Shown one piece after another: positions 36,488-45,819 of a DNA stretch of 64,000 bases. The stretch is from Aurantiacibacter spongiae. Its GTDB lineage: Bacteria > Pseudomonadota > Alphaproteobacteria > Sphingomonadales > Sphingomonadaceae. The notes below the pieces were generated by a model. It saw only the letters and a program-made list of their open reading frames with translations, was not told the origin of the DNA and did not search any database. The stretch covers positions 2,480,001 through 2,544,000 of the forward strand of contig NZ_RPFZ01000001.1 in the NCBI RefSeq assembly GCF_003815535.1, in the 5' to 3' direction. Each line of letters begins with the position of its first letter. Position 1 is the first letter of the stretch. The position numbers and the translations under genes were made by a program.

Positions 36488-37451
36488 ACCGCACCGGAGC
36501 CTGCCGATGCTGGGCCGCGTCGCCAATTCGATTTTCTGGATGTACCGCTATCTCGAACGGGCGGAGAACACCGCACGCCTGCTCGCCGCCGGCCAGCGCA
36601 TGTCGCTGACGCGCGGACGCGACATGGCGAGCCAGGAATGGAAATCGGTCCTCACCACGCTCGGCCTGCGCCAGCAATACGAGGCGCATTACGACGATTA
36701 CGTGAGCGCGCATGTATGCGATTTCGTCCTGCGCTCGAAACACAATCCCGAAAGCGTGCTGACGATGTTCGAGCGCGCCCGCACCAACGCCCGTTCGACC
36801 CGCTCGGCCATTACCGGCGAGGTATGGGAGGCGGTCAACGAGGGCTGGATGACGCTGCGCGACCTGCTGGCGAAGCCCGTGCGCGATTCGAACCTCAACA
36901 TGGCGCTGGGTGCCATCAGGCGCGAAAGCTCGCTCGCGCGGGGGGCTACGCACGGCTCCATGCTGCGCAACCAGACCTACGCCTTCGCGCGGCTGGGCAC
37001 GTTTCTGGAACGGGCCGACAACACCGCCCGCATTCTCGACGTGAAATACTATCTGCTGCTGCCCTCGCTCAGCTACGTCGGAACGCCGCTCGACACCGGG
37101 CAGTGGGACAACGTGCTGCGTTCGCTCTCGGCCGAGCGCGCCTATCGCTGGCTCAATGCGGGCAAGATGGATGCGCGCTCCATCGCACAGTTCCTGATCC
37201 TCGACGATCGGTTTCCGCGCAGCCTGGTGTTCTGCTATTCCTCCATGCGCGAGAACCTGTTCGACCTGGCGCAGCTCCACGGACACAGCGGCAACGCGCA
37301 CGAATTGATGCGCGAGGCCGATCAGAGGCTGTCGGGCAAGGAGGTCGAGGAAATCTTCGACCAGGGTCTGCACGAGTTCCTTCTCGAATTCATCGCCGCC
37401 AACCAGTCGCTCGCCAGCGCCATATCCCAAGACTACCGCTTCACGGCCTGA
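36480..37451 (+). CDS. Alpha-E domain protein (COG2307)
   Basis: 323 aa, almost all alpha-helical. It opens MLGRVANSIFWMYRYLERAE with NTARLLAAGQ, and repeats the pattern at FARLGTFLERADNTARILDV, typical of the alpha-E (Alpha-E superfamily) proteins. These invariably accompany the ATP-grasp and transglutaminase genes and may be a scaffold or acceptor partner. It starts inside the end of the ATP-grasp gene and ends 16 bp before the transglutaminase gene. No catalytic residues are evident. Confidence 0.92.
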   Translation: MTEPHRSLPMLGRVANSIFWMYRYLERAENTARLLAAGQRMSLTRGRDMASQEWKSVLTTLGLRQQYEAHYDDYVSAHVCDFVLRSKHNPESVLTMFERARTNARSTRSAITGEVWEAVNEGWMTLRDLLAKPVRDSNLNMALGAIRRESSLARGATHGSMLRNQTYAFARLGTFLERADNTARILDVKYYLLLPSLSYVGTPLDTGQWDNVLRSLSAERAYRWLNAGKMDARSIAQFLILDDRFPRSLVFCYSSMRENLFDLAQLHGHSGNAHELMREADQRLSGKEVEEIFDQGLHEFLLEFIAANQSLASAISQDYRFTA

Positions 37452-37467
37452 AGGAGGCCGAAAGATC

Positions 37468-38283
37468 ATGCGCCTCTCAATCCGACATTCGACTACCTAC
37501 CGCTTCCGCGAACCCGTGAGTCACGGGATCCAGCGCCTGAGGCTGACGCCGAAGGAGACGCAGGGGCAGGAAATCATCGACTGGCAGATGGAGTATGACG
37601 GCGCGAGCGAGGAACTGACCTACGACGATCAGAACTTCAACACCGTCTCGCTGGTGTCGGTGGACGAGGGCGCGACGCAGGTGAAGGTGACATGCCACGG
37701 CACCGTTCACACCGAGGACAATGCCGGCGTCATCGGCAGCCACGCTGGGCACCTGCCGCTGTGGGCCTTTCTCAGCCAGACGCCGCTCACCGAACCGGGG
37801 CCGAAGATCAAGGCGCTGATCGCCAAGGTCGAACGCAGCGAGGAAGGCATGGTGGAGACGCTCCACAACCTGTCCAACGTGATCCGCGAGAACGTTACCT
37901 ACATGACCGGCACGACGCGCGTCACCACGACCGGGGAGGAAGCGGCGGCGGATCAGTGCGGCGTGTGCCAGGATCATGCGCACATCTTCATCGCGGCGGC
38001 CCGCAGTCTAGACATTCCGGCACGCTACGTGTCGGGGTACCTGATGATGAACGACAGGGTCGAACAGGAAGCCACGCACGCCTGGGCGGAAGCCTACGTG
38101 CAGGGTCTCGGCTGGGTCGGCTTCGACATCTCCAACGGTATCAGCCCCGATCCCCGCTACGTGCGCGTCGCGACGGGGCGCGACTACCGCGACGCTGCGC
38201 CGGTGACGGGGATAAGCTTCGGCGCGATGACCGAAGACCTGACCGTCGATCTTGCGGTCGAGCAGCAAATAGCCGAACAGTGA
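37468..38283 (+). CDS. Transglutaminase-like cysteine protease
   Basis: 271 aa. The N-terminal ~90 residues are the bacterial transglutaminase-like N-domain (HSTTYRFREPVSHGIQRLRL). The core carries the triad C167 (GVCQDHAH), H204 (THAWAEAY) and D220 (WVGFDISNG). A strong AAGGAGG ribosome site precedes the ATG. Such proteins usually act as peptidases or amidases in bacteria. In this module it may cleave or form the amide product made by the ATP-grasp enzyme; that is inference. Confidence 0.92.
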   Translation: MRLSIRHSTTYRFREPVSHGIQRLRLTPKETQGQEIIDWQMEYDGASEELTYDDQNFNTVSLVSVDEGATQVKVTCHGTVHTEDNAGVIGSHAGHLPLWAFLSQTPLTEPGPKIKALIAKVERSEEGMVETLHNLSNVIRENVTYMTGTTRVTTTGEEAAADQCGVCQDHAHIFIAAARSLDIPARYVSGYLMMNDRVEQEATHAWAEAYVQGLGWVGFDISNGISPDPRYVRVATGRDYRDAAPVTGISFGAMTEDLTVDLAVEQQIAEQ

Positions 38284-38329
38284 TCGCGCGCGGCAGCGCG
38301 ACGCGGCCACGGCTGAACGGGAATCCGGC

Positions 38330-39088
38330 ATGACCTATTGCGTGGGAATGGTGCTCGAAAAGGGCCTCGTCCTGATGAGCGACACCCGCACCAATTCGGG
38401 CGTCGACAATATCTCCGTGTTTCGCAAGATGTTTCACTGGCGGGTGCCGGGTGAACGGATCATCTCGGTGATGACCGCCGGCAACCTCGCTACCACGCAG
38501 GCCGTCATCAGCCGGCTCGAGGAACGCACGAAGGCGCCCGAGGACAGGCAGAACAGCCTGCTCGGCCTGCCCACGATGTTCCAGGTCGCGTCCGAAACCG
38601 GCAAGCTGCTGCGCGAGACGGTGCGCGAGACGCAGGACAACAACGGCTCGCGCGGACGCGGGCGCTTTACCGCCTCGATGATCGTCGCCGGACAGATCGC
38701 CGGAATGGAACCGCGCCTGTTCATGATCTATCCGGAAGGCAACTTCATCGAGGCGAGCTTCGACACGCCCTTCTTCCAGATCGGCGAGACGAAATATGGC
38801 CGGCCCATCATTCTTCGCGGATACGACCGGGAGATGAGTTTCGAGGATGCGGTGAAGCTGCTGATGGTCAGCTTCGATTCCACGCTGAAAGCGAACCTTT
38901 CGGTGGGCCTGCCGCTCGACCTGATGGTCATCGCCCGCGACCAGTTCGAGCCGACCCACGCGCGCCGGATCGAGCAGACCGATCCCTATTTCGATGCGAT
39001 CTCCAGCAGCTGGAGCGACGCGCTGCGAGCGGCCTTCCATTCGCTGCCCGATTACAGCTTCTACCAGCCGCACGAGGATGCCGAATAG
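38330..39088 (+). CDS. Anbu, proteasome-type protease (ancestral beta-subunit homologue)
   Basis: 252 aa of the proteasome/HslV Ntn-hydrolase fold. It starts MTYCVGMVLEKGLVLMSDTR; removal of Met1 exposes Thr as the N-terminal nucleophile, with the Asp and the later Lys-like positions (VFRKMFHW) in their usual places. The length, C-terminal extension and linkage to ATP-grasp, alpha-E and transglutaminase genes identify Anbu rather than HslV. Known Anbu proteins form open helical rings, and no physiological substrate is firmly established. It is last in the module, 46 bp after the transglutaminase gene. Confidence 0.93.
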   Translation: MTYCVGMVLEKGLVLMSDTRTNSGVDNISVFRKMFHWRVPGERIISVMTAGNLATTQAVISRLEERTKAPEDRQNSLLGLPTMFQVASETGKLLRETVRETQDNNGSRGRGRFTASMIVAGQIAGMEPRLFMIYPEGNFIEASFDTPFFQIGETKYGRPIILRGYDREMSFEDAVKLLMVSFDSTLKANLSVGLPLDLMVIARDQFEPTHARRIEQTDPYFDAISSSWSDALRAAFHSLPDYSFYQPHEDAE

Positions 39089-39285
39089 GTAATCCCTTCT
39101 ACGGAATCGCCGGGGCGAGCCGGGCAGGCAGAATCTTGTAGCCGGCGAACGGCGAGATCGCTCCATTCTGGATAGAAACCATCCCCCGCTGCGCGACGGC
39201 TCGGCGCGTCGGCCTGCGCGCTATACGTCCACATCCGCATTGCTACGGAATGGCGATTGCGCGCTTTCCCGGCATTACACGGCAT

Positions 39286-39915
39286 ATGGAACAGCGCATC
39301 ACGATACACATCGTCGGCGGCAACAGTCGCTCCCGGGCCGAACAGTCGCGGCTCGTCCTGTCGATGGGGCACCATGCGGAAGTGTATTCCGACCTCGTCG
39401 AACTGATCGACAGACCGCCGCGCTCCGGGGTCATCATCGCTTCGCAGGACATCCTCGCCGATGGCATATCCGCATTGCTGAACGAGCTTGCCGACGCCGG
39501 CATATGGGTACCCCTGGTGGCGGCGAAAACCGATCCGGGCGTGGACGAGGTGGTCGAGGCGATCCAGGCCGGCGCGCTCGATTTTCTCGAACTGCCCCTT
39601 ACCGAGAGCGAGGTGCGGCGCATGGTCGCCCACGTCTACACCGATGCCGGCCGGCACGCCGAGACGCGCCGCCGCCTTATCGACGCGCGACGCCGGATCG
39701 ACGCCTTGAGCAAGCGGGAGCGCGAAGTGCTCGACCTGCTGAGCGAGGGATGCAGCAACAAGGCCATCGCCCGCACCTTGCAGATCAGCCCGCGAACGGT
39801 CGAAATCCACCGGGCGAACATGATGGGAAAGCTGGATGCGCACCACGCCGCCGAGGCCGTGCGCCTGCGGCTCGAGGCCGATCTGGAGGAAGTGACGGTG
39901 CCGGCGGAGGGTTAG
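39286..39915 (+). CDS. FixJ/LuxR-family regulator with degenerate receiver
   Basis: 209 aa from the ATG at 39286 (the frame extends to 39250). The C-terminal GerE domain is intact (LSKREREVLDLLSEGCSNKA, ISPRTVEIHRANMMGKLDAH). The N-terminal half aligns with a receiver domain (FixJ type) but the acidic pair is replaced by G11-G12, the phospho-Asp position by S53 or Q54 (nearest Asp is D55), the Thr by Ala and the Lys by Leu (FLELPLTE). It should therefore not be phosphorylated and may sense by protein contact or act constitutively. It lies 197 bp after Anbu and converges on nusB with a 4-bp overlap. Confidence 0.85.
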   Translation: MEQRITIHIVGGNSRSRAEQSRLVLSMGHHAEVYSDLVELIDRPPRSGVIIASQDILADGISALLNELADAGIWVPLVAAKTDPGVDEVVEAIQAGALDFLELPLTESEVRRMVAHVYTDAGRHAETRRRLIDARRRIDALSKREREVLDLLSEGCSNKAIARTLQISPRTVEIHRANMMGKLDAHHAAEAVRLRLEADLEEVTVPAEG

Positions 39916-40376
39916 GCGCGCACGCTTTTCGCCACCGCGTCGAGCACCCCGTTCACGAACTTGGCCTCCCTGCTGTCGAAAAAAGCGTGAGCGACGTCGA
40001 CATATTCGCTGATCGCGGTTCCCACGGGCACGTCCTGCCGGGCCAGCAGTTCGTAAGCGCCGCAGCGCAGGATTTGCAGCATCGTTTTGTCGAGCCGAGC
40101 CAGGGTCCACCCCTCGGCCAGCCGCGCGATCAGCAGGGTGTCGATTTCCACCTGCCGCGCCACCACGCCGGACACGACATCGTCGAAGAATTCGACCTCG
40201 GCATCGGCGTACTGCGCGTCTTCGATCTCCTGCCCCAGCCGGTGCTGGTGGAACTCGTCGAGCAGACGGGCGAGCGCGGTCTTCTCCATATGCCGCTGGT
40301 AGAGCGCCTGCACGGCGGCAAGCCGCGCGGCGGAACGAGCTTGCGAGCGCTTGGGTCGGTCGGACCGGTCGGTCAT
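39912..40376 (-). CDS. nusB: Transcription antitermination protein NusB
   Basis: 154 aa helical RNA-binding protein that joins NusE in rRNA antitermination. SAARLAAVQALYQRHM at the N-terminus, LRCGAYELLARQDVPVGTAI in the middle and AKFVNGVLDAVAKSVR at the end are typical. The ATG at 40376 overlaps the hisD stop as TGATG. The upstream frame is hisD sequence in another register, so I did not extend it. Pairing with hisD is unusual but plausible as chance operon fusion. Confidence 0.93.
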   Translation of the reverse strand: MTDRSDRPKRSQARSAARLAAVQALYQRHMEKTALARLLDEFHQHRLGQEIEDAQYADAEVEFFDDVVSGVVARQVEIDTLLIARLAEGWTLARLDKTMLQILRCGAYELLARQDVPVGTAISEYVDVAHAFFDSREAKFVNGVLDAVAKSVRA

Positions 40377-41668
40377 CACAGGCGTACCTTCACGCTGGCG
40401 GCGTGGGCGGGCAGCCCTTCCATGTCCGCAAGGGCGGTCGCGGCGGGGCCGATTTCGGCGAGGCTTCCCGCGTCGAGGGAAATGAAGCTGGTTCGCTTCA
40501 TGAAATCGAGCACCGACAGCCCGCTGGCGAACCGCGCGCGCCGCCCGGTGGGCAGGACGTGGTTCGGCCCGGCGATGTAGTCGCCCACCGCTTCGGGCGT
40601 ATGGCGGCCGAGGAACACGCTGCCCGCGTGCCTGATCTTCGCGAACATCGCGTCGGGATCGTCCACGGCCAGTTCGACATGCTCTGCGGCCAGGCGGTTT
40701 GCGAGGGCGGGGGCGTCCTGCTCCAGATCGTTCACGACGATGACGACGCCGTGGTCTTCCCAGCTCCTGAGCGCCGTGCGCTGCGTTTCGATCTGCGCCC
40801 CGAGCACGTCGATCGCGTCCTCCACCGCATCGGCGAAACCGGCATCGTCGGTAATGAGGATGCTCTGGGCGAGCGGATCGTGCTCGGCCTGGCTCATCAG
40901 GTCGGCGGCGATCCAGTCCGGGTCGGATCGCGCATCGGAAATGACGAGAATCTCGCTCGGCCCGGCGACCATGTCGATCCCGACCACGCCGTAAAGCTGA
41001 CGCTTGGCTTCCGCGACGTAGGCGTTGCCGGGGCCGGTGACGACGTCCACCGCGCGAATGCGGTCGGTGCCGTAGGCGAGCGCGGCGATCGCCTGCGCGC
41101 CGCCGATCCGCCAGATCTCGTCCACCTCGCACACATGCGCGGCCGCCAGCACCAGATCGTTCATCATGCCGCGTGGCGTGGGGGTCGTAACCACCAGTCG
41201 CCCGACGCCCGCGACCTTTGCCGGAATGGCGTTCATCAGGAGGCTGGAGGGATAGGAAGCGCGTCCGCCCGGGACGTACAGGCCCGCCGCGTCGACCGCG
41301 CTCCAGCGCGATCCCAGCCGGACATTCGCGGCATCGCGCCAGTCGGAATTCTTCGGCAGCTGCCTTTCGTGAAAGGCGCGAATGCGATCTGCCGCCAGTT
41401 CGAGCGCGTCCCTGGTCGGCTGGTCGAGGAAATCGTAGGCGGCCTTGCACTGGTCCTTGCCGATGCGCCAGCTCGCCAGATCCGCGGTCAGCGGATGCTT
41501 GTCGTAGCGCATGGTTAGCTCGCGAAGCGCATCGTCGCCGCCCGTCTGCACCTGCTGGATGATCTCGCGCACGTCGTGATCGATATTGGGGTCGCTCTCG
41601 CGCCGGTCGTTCACGATGCGGGTGAAGCGGCGCTCGAAATCGTCCTGGTCGAGGATGAGGCGTTGCAT
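40376..41668 (-). CDS. hisD: Histidinol dehydrogenase
   Basis: 430 aa zinc enzyme that oxidises histidinol twice to histidine. GGRASYPSSLLMNAIPAKVA, DVVTGPGNAYVAEAKRQLYG, MSQAEHDPLAQSIL (metal Gln and His) and GPNHVLPTGRRARFASGLSV are the conserved blocks. The start overlaps the hisG stop (TGATG) and its own stop overlaps nusB in the same way. Longer upstream frames run antisense or out of register to hisG and were rejected. Confidence 0.97.
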   Translation of the reverse strand: MQRLILDQDDFERRFTRIVNDRRESDPNIDHDVREIIQQVQTGGDDALRELTMRYDKHPLTADLASWRIGKDQCKAAYDFLDQPTRDALELAADRIRAFHERQLPKNSDWRDAANVRLGSRWSAVDAAGLYVPGGRASYPSSLLMNAIPAKVAGVGRLVVTTPTPRGMMNDLVLAAAHVCEVDEIWRIGGAQAIAALAYGTDRIRAVDVVTGPGNAYVAEAKRQLYGVVGIDMVAGPSEILVISDARSDPDWIAADLMSQAEHDPLAQSILITDDAGFADAVEDAIDVLGAQIETQRTALRSWEDHGVVIVVNDLEQDAPALANRLAAEHVELAVDDPDAMFAKIRHAGSVFLGRHTPEAVGDYIAGPNHVLPTGRRARFASGLSVLDFMKRTSFISLDAGSLAEIGPAATALADMEGLPAHAASVKVRL

Positions 41669-42363
41669 CAGGCTGCTTTCCTGTTTTCGGCGACGGCGCG
41701 GAACCGGTCCACGAGATCGGCGACGCGCCGATCGGTCTTCAACGCGGCGCGGTTCACGATGAGGCGCGCGCTCACCTGCATGATGACCTCGGTTTCCACA
41801 AGGCCGTTCGACCGGAGCGTCTGCCCGGTCGAGACGAGATCGACGATCCGGCCGGCCAGGCCGCTCGACGGGGCCAGTTCCATCGCCCCGTTCAGCTTGA
41901 CGCATTCGGCCTGGATACCGCGCTCCTCGAAGAAACGGCTGGTGAGGGCGGGGTATTTGGTCGCCACCCGCAGATGGCTCGGATTGCCGTACTTGTATTC
42001 GACCGGCTGCCTCGGTTCCGCCACGGAAAGGCGGCACGCCCCTATGCCCAGATCGACCGGGGCGTAAAGTTCTGGGTAATCGAATTCCTCGATCACGTCC
42101 GATCCCACGATCCCCGCCTGCGCCGCGCCGAAGGCGACGAAGGTGGCGACGTCGAAGGCGCGCACGCGGATGATGTGCGCCGCATCGTCGGTCGTCGAAA
42201 AACTCAGCGAGCGGTCGAGCTTGTCGTAGAAGGCACTTTCCGGCACGAGGCCGGCGCGTTCCATGACCGGCAGCGCCTCGTCGAGGATGCGGCCCTTGGG
42301 AACAGCGAAGATGAGCGGCCCGAAACGGCTCTGCGCGTCTTGGGTTGATGATGGTGAGGCCAT
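41668..42363 (-). CDS. hisG: ATP phosphoribosyltransferase, short form
   Basis: 231 aa. It catalyses the first step of histidine synthesis. [20 protein letters not shown] at the N-terminus and [20 protein letters not shown] (PRPP loop) are diagnostic. The ~80-residue C-terminal feedback domain of long HisG is absent, so it is the HisG-S form, which elsewhere needs HisZ as regulatory subunit; no hisZ is in the window. The ATG at 42363 is 37 bp from the divergent DUF2332 gene. Confidence 0.95.
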   Translation of the reverse strand: MASPSSTQDAQSRFGPLIFAVPKGRILDEALPVMERAGLVPESAFYDKLDRSLSFSTTDDAAHIIRVRAFDVATFVAFGAAQAGIVGSDVIEEFDYPELYAPVDLGIGACRLSVAEPRQPVEYKYGNPSHLRVATKYPALTSRFFEERGIQAECVKLNGAMELAPSSGLAGRIVDLVSTGQTLRSNGLVETEVIMQVSARLIVNRAALKTDRRVADLVDRFRAVAENRKAA

Positions 42364-42400
42364 GTCCTGCGCGCGATAGGGCGATGGCGAGAAAAGGGCA

Positions 42401-43486
42401 ATGCGAATGGCCGAAGGCGAAACCAGGGCTGGCGACACGGCGATGGGTATCACGAGCGTGCCCGCGGCGATCCGCTGGCAGGCCGACCATGCCGAGGCGA
42501 ACGGTGCGCCCGCCAATGCGCGGATCATCCGTGCGTTGCTGGCGATCCTCGAAACGGACACGGCCACGGGTCGCCGGATGGCGAACTGGCAGGGCCTGAG
42601 CCTTGAGGATGCGATGCCGCTGCGCGTTGCGAGCGGGTTGCACTACCTCTACCTGACCGATGCGGAACCGCGGCTGGGCGATGTCTATCAGGGACTGATG
42701 ACAGATCAGCCGGTGATCGACGAACTGGTGGCAGAAACCGCGCGCAGCTTCGACACCATCCTGCTCCCCTGGCTCGACACGCCCCCGCAGACCAACGAGG
42801 CCGGCCGGTCCGCGGCGATCATGGCCGGATTGTTGTGGCTGTCCGAACGGCTGGGTCCGCAATTCGCGCTGAACGAGATCGGGGCGAGTGCGGGCATCAA
42901 CACCATGATGGGGCGGTTCCACTTCGACCTCGGCGGCGTGAACGTCGGGCCGAGCCTTTCGTCTATCGCGATCGCGCCGCAATGGCGCGGCGAAGCCCCG
43001 CCCGAGGCGCCTGTCCGGATCGTCGGCGCGAAGGGATGCGATACGCGGCCCCTCGACCTGACCGATCCCGAACGCGCCCTGCGGCTCAAATCCTATATCT
43101 GGCCCGACGCGCGCGAACGCATGGTGCGCATGGACCGCGCCATCGCGATGGCGGAAAAGATGCCGCCCGAAATCGTCCGGCAGGATGCCGGCGACTTCGT
43201 CGACCAGATGCTGGCCGCGCCGCAGGACGAAGGCGTCACCCGCGTGCTGTTCCATACGGTGATGTGGCAATATCTTCCGCGCGAAACGCGTGACCGGATC
43301 ACGCAGGCGATGGAAACCGCCGGAAAGGACGCCGGCGCAGACAGACCGCTGGCCTGGCTGGCGCTGGAAACCAACCGCGATACGCTGACTCAGGAATTGC
43401 GCGTGCGATACTGGCCGGGGGGCGGGGACGCGCGCCTTCTGGCGACGGCGCATCCGCATGGCGAATGGGTCGAGTGGCTGGCCTAG
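42401..43486 (+). CDS. DUF2332 family protein
   Basis: 361 aa, ATG at 42401 just after AAAAGGG; the ATG at 42407 is also possible. [20 protein letters not shown] and [19 protein letters not shown] are the recurrent DUF2332 blocks, and [12 protein letters not shown] lies in the C-terminal half. The second block looks like a methyltransferase-style glycine loop, but no methyltransferase function is established. Divergent from hisG across 37 bp; its end overlaps the convergent hydrolase gene by 4 bp. Confidence 0.85.
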   Translation: MRMAEGETRAGDTAMGITSVPAAIRWQADHAEANGAPANARIIRALLAILETDTATGRRMANWQGLSLEDAMPLRVASGLHYLYLTDAEPRLGDVYQGLMTDQPVIDELVAETARSFDTILLPWLDTPPQTNEAGRSAAIMAGLLWLSERLGPQFALNEIGASAGINTMMGRFHFDLGGVNVGPSLSSIAIAPQWRGEAPPEAPVRIVGAKGCDTRPLDLTDPERALRLKSYIWPDARERMVRMDRAIAMAEKMPPEIVRQDAGDFVDQMLAAPQDEGVTRVLFHTVMWQYLPRETRDRITQAMETAGKDAGADRPLAWLALETNRDTLTQELRVRYWPGGGDARLLATAHPHGEWVEWLA

Positions 43487-44370
43487 CCGAGAAACGCGTC
43501 GAGCGCGGCGTTCACCGCATCGGGGGCTTCCCAAGGCACGAAATGGCCGCTGCCCTCGATGCGGGTCACGGTGAGGTCGGTCACGTGCTCGCCCAGCCGC
43601 TCGATATTCGCCGGTAGCAGCGCTTCGTCGTCCATTCCCCAGACGACGAGGGTGGGGATCGCGATGGTCGGAAAGTTCGGCGCCGATCCTTCGGGCGCGG
43701 CGAGCGGTTCCCGCGTTTCCGGCACGTGGATTCCGCTGGCGCGGTACCAGTTGAGCATCGCGAAGGCGCGCTCGGGATCGCTCCATTGTTCGACCTGGAG
43801 AGCCTGTTCCTCCGGATCGTTTTGCGCACGGCCTTCCCAGCTGATGGCCCTGGCCAGCAATCCGCCCAGCCCGTGTTCGCGCACGAGGGCATCGTTCGCG
43901 GGATCGCGGAAAGCCCGGATGTACTGACTGGCGGCGCGCTGCTCGCGATTTTCCAGCAGCAGGCGTCCGAATACGACCGGATGCGGCGCGTTGGCGATGA
44001 CCAGTCGTTCGACATGGCCGGTTGCCTGTCCGTAGGCCGCGACCAGCCACGCGATCGCACCGCCCCAATCATGCCCGAGCACGGTGTAGCGACCCAGTTC
44101 CAGCGCCTCGGCCAGTGCGGCAATGTCCTGCGCCAGCAGCGCGGGCTCGTAATGCTCGACACCTTCGGGCCGCGACGAAGCGCCGTAGCCGCGCTGGTCG
44201 GGGGCGATACAGCGGAAGCGATCGTTCAGATGCTCGATCTGATAACGCCAGGTTCGATGGTTTTCGGGAAAGCCGTGCAGGAAGACGAGCGCCGGCGCGT
44301 CGCGAGGGCCGCTATCCCAGACGTCGAGCGTGATGCCGTTGGCAAGCCTGACGGGGACAAGTTCGGTCAT
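43483..44370 (-). CDS. Epoxide hydrolase-like alpha/beta hydrolase
   Basis: 295 aa. FLHGFPENHRTWRYQIEHL with HGFPE oxyanion motif, LGHDWGGAIAWLVA with Asp as nucleophile, WGMDDEALLP as the acid region and GSGHFVPWEAPD with the catalytic His. An Asp nucleophile with HGFPE points to epoxide hydrolases or fluoroacetate/haloalkane dehalogenase relatives, not esterases. ATGA overlap with the FKBP gene upstream. Substrate unknown. Confidence 0.87.
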   Translation of the reverse strand: MTELVPVRLANGITLDVWDSGPRDAPALVFLHGFPENHRTWRYQIEHLNDRFRCIAPDQRGYGASSRPEGVEHYEPALLAQDIAALAEALELGRYTVLGHDWGGAIAWLVAAYGQATGHVERLVIANAPHPVVFGRLLLENREQRAASQYIRAFRDPANDALVREHGLGGLLARAISWEGRAQNDPEEQALQVEQWSDPERAFAMLNWYRASGIHVPETREPLAAPEGSAPNFPTIAIPTLVVWGMDDEALLPANIERLGEHVTDLTVTRIEGSGHFVPWEAPDAVNAALDAFLG

Positions 44371-44858
44371 GGCCGTGCGACACCCAGCAATTCTATCGTG
44401 AACAGCAATGTCGCCCCGCCCGGAATGGGGCCGCGTCCCTCCGGCCCGTAGGCGAGGTCCATCGGCACCGCGATTTCCGCCGTATCGCCAACGCCCATAT
44501 AGGGAATGGCGATCTGCCAGCCGGGCACCAGTCGGCCTAGCGGAAATTCGACCGGATCGCCGCCCTCGTTACTGTCGAACACCTGGCCGTCGGGAAAGCT
44601 GCCGGTGTAGTTCACCGTCACGATATCCTCGACCGTGGGCGCAGGTCCGGTGCCGTCGCCGGCGACGCGGCGAAACTTGACCCCGCCCTCGAGCGTGGAC
44701 CAGCCTTGTGCGGCGGTGCGCGAATGGAGCGCCGCCTGCTGGGCATTGTGCCAGGCGAGGGTTCCCGGTTCGGCCGGGACAAGCGTCTCCTGGGCGATAA
44801 CCGGTGCCGACATGATCGTGGCGATGACGAGGGCGAGGGCGGAAAATGCGCGTTTCAT
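44367..44858 (-). CDS. Periplasmic FKBP-type peptidyl-prolyl isomerase
   Basis: 163 aa from the ATG at 44858, which gives a signal peptide (AFSALALVIATIMSAPVIAQ). The FKBP domain has VNYTGSFPDGQVFDSNEGG, FPLGRLVPGWQIAIPYMGVG and DLAYGPEGRGPIPGGATLLF, so the fold and active-site aromatics are intact. It assists folding of envelope proteins by proline isomerisation. It shares an operon-like overlap with the epoxide hydrolase-like gene. Confidence 0.9.
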   Translation of the reverse strand: MKRAFSALALVIATIMSAPVIAQETLVPAEPGTLAWHNAQQAALHSRTAAQGWSTLEGGVKFRRVAGDGTGPAPTVEDIVTVNYTGSFPDGQVFDSNEGGDPVEFPLGRLVPGWQIAIPYMGVGDTAEIAVPMDLAYGPEGRGPIPGGATLLFTIELLGVARP

Positions 44859-44910
44859 GGCCGGGCAGATAGCGCGGTCGTCGTGCCGCGTCATCCACGA
44901 TCGCGCGTAT

Positions 44911-45810
44911 CTATGGATAACTGACCGTCTTGGGTTCGCCATCGGGCAGGGGAATACGCTCTTCCTCGTCGCCGGGAACCGTCGGGAAGCGCCGTTCGCG
45001 CCAGTCCTCCTTCGCCTGCTCGATCCGGTCGCGGTCGGAACTGACGAAGTTCCACCAGACGTGACGCCGGGTTGAAAACGCCTCCCCGCCCAGAAGCACC
45101 GCCCGTGCGCCGCCTTGCGAGGTCAGCGTCATGGCCTCGCCCGGCTTGAGCAGGACGAGATCGTAAAGCGCGATGCCTTCTCCATCCACCGCTGCGTCGC
45201 CGCCGGTCAGCATCACGGCGCGTTCGTCCGCTTCGGCGTCCAGGGGGATGGAACCGCCCGCCTCCAGCGCGATATCGGCGTAGATCGTCTCGGCATAGGT
45301 CGTGGTCGGTGCGCGTTCGCCCCACAATTCGCCCATGATGACCGTTGCGCTCGCGCCGTCTCCGGCGATGGCAGGCAGGTTGCTCACCGCCTCGAACGCG
45401 GGGTCGATATCCTCCCGCCCGTCGGGCAGGGCGAGCCACGTCTGCATCCCGTATAGCCCCGCTCCGCCTTCGCGCTCGGCCTGCGGGCTGCGCTCGGAAT
45501 GAACGATCCCGCGGCCCGCCGTCATCAAATTGACCGTTCCCGGGCGAATGGTGGAAAAGGTGCCGAGGCTGTCGCGGTGCTCGATGGCGCCGGCATGGTC
45601 GCCCGAGAACAGCCAGGTGACGGTTGCGAGATTGATGTGCGGATGCGGGCGCACGTCCATTCCGTCGCCCTGGTCGAGCCGCGCCGGTCCGAACTCGTCG
45701 ACGAACACGAACGGCCCGACCATGCGCCGCTTCGGACTGGGAAGGGCGCGCCGCACGGTAAAGCTGCCCAGGTCGTGACTGACGGGGGTGACGGTCTGCA
45801 TGATACCCAT
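44911..45810 (-). CDS. Pirin family protein (long form)
   Basis: 299 aa bicupin. RRMVGPFVFVDEFGP, DVRPHPHINLATVTWLFSG and GRGIVHSERSP supply the metal His, His, His and Glu. Longer than the pirin at 4784 and closer to the PA3240/YhaK-like or eukaryote-like subgroup. The role may be a quercetinase-like dioxygenase or a redox sensor. It lies 9 bp after the GST gene and may be co-transcribed with bolA and GST. Confidence 0.88.
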   Translation of the reverse strand: MGIMQTVTPVSHDLGSFTVRRALPSPKRRMVGPFVFVDEFGPARLDQGDGMDVRPHPHINLATVTWLFSGDHAGAIEHRDSLGTFSTIRPGTVNLMTAGRGIVHSERSPQAEREGGAGLYGMQTWLALPDGREDIDPAFEAVSNLPAIAGDGASATVIMGELWGERAPTTTYAETIYADIALEAGGSIPLDAEADERAVMLTGGDAAVDGEGIALYDLVLLKPGEAMTLTSQGGARAVLLGGEAFSTRRHVWWNFVSSDRDRIEQAKEDWRERRFPTVPGDEEERIPLPDGEPKTVSYP

Positions 45811-45819
45811 GGTTCGGCC

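Noticed and set aside
40376-44068. 1230-aa minus-strand ORF containing hisD
   Set aside because: Only the last 430 residues are HisD; upstream it runs out of register across hisG and antisense to DUF2332.
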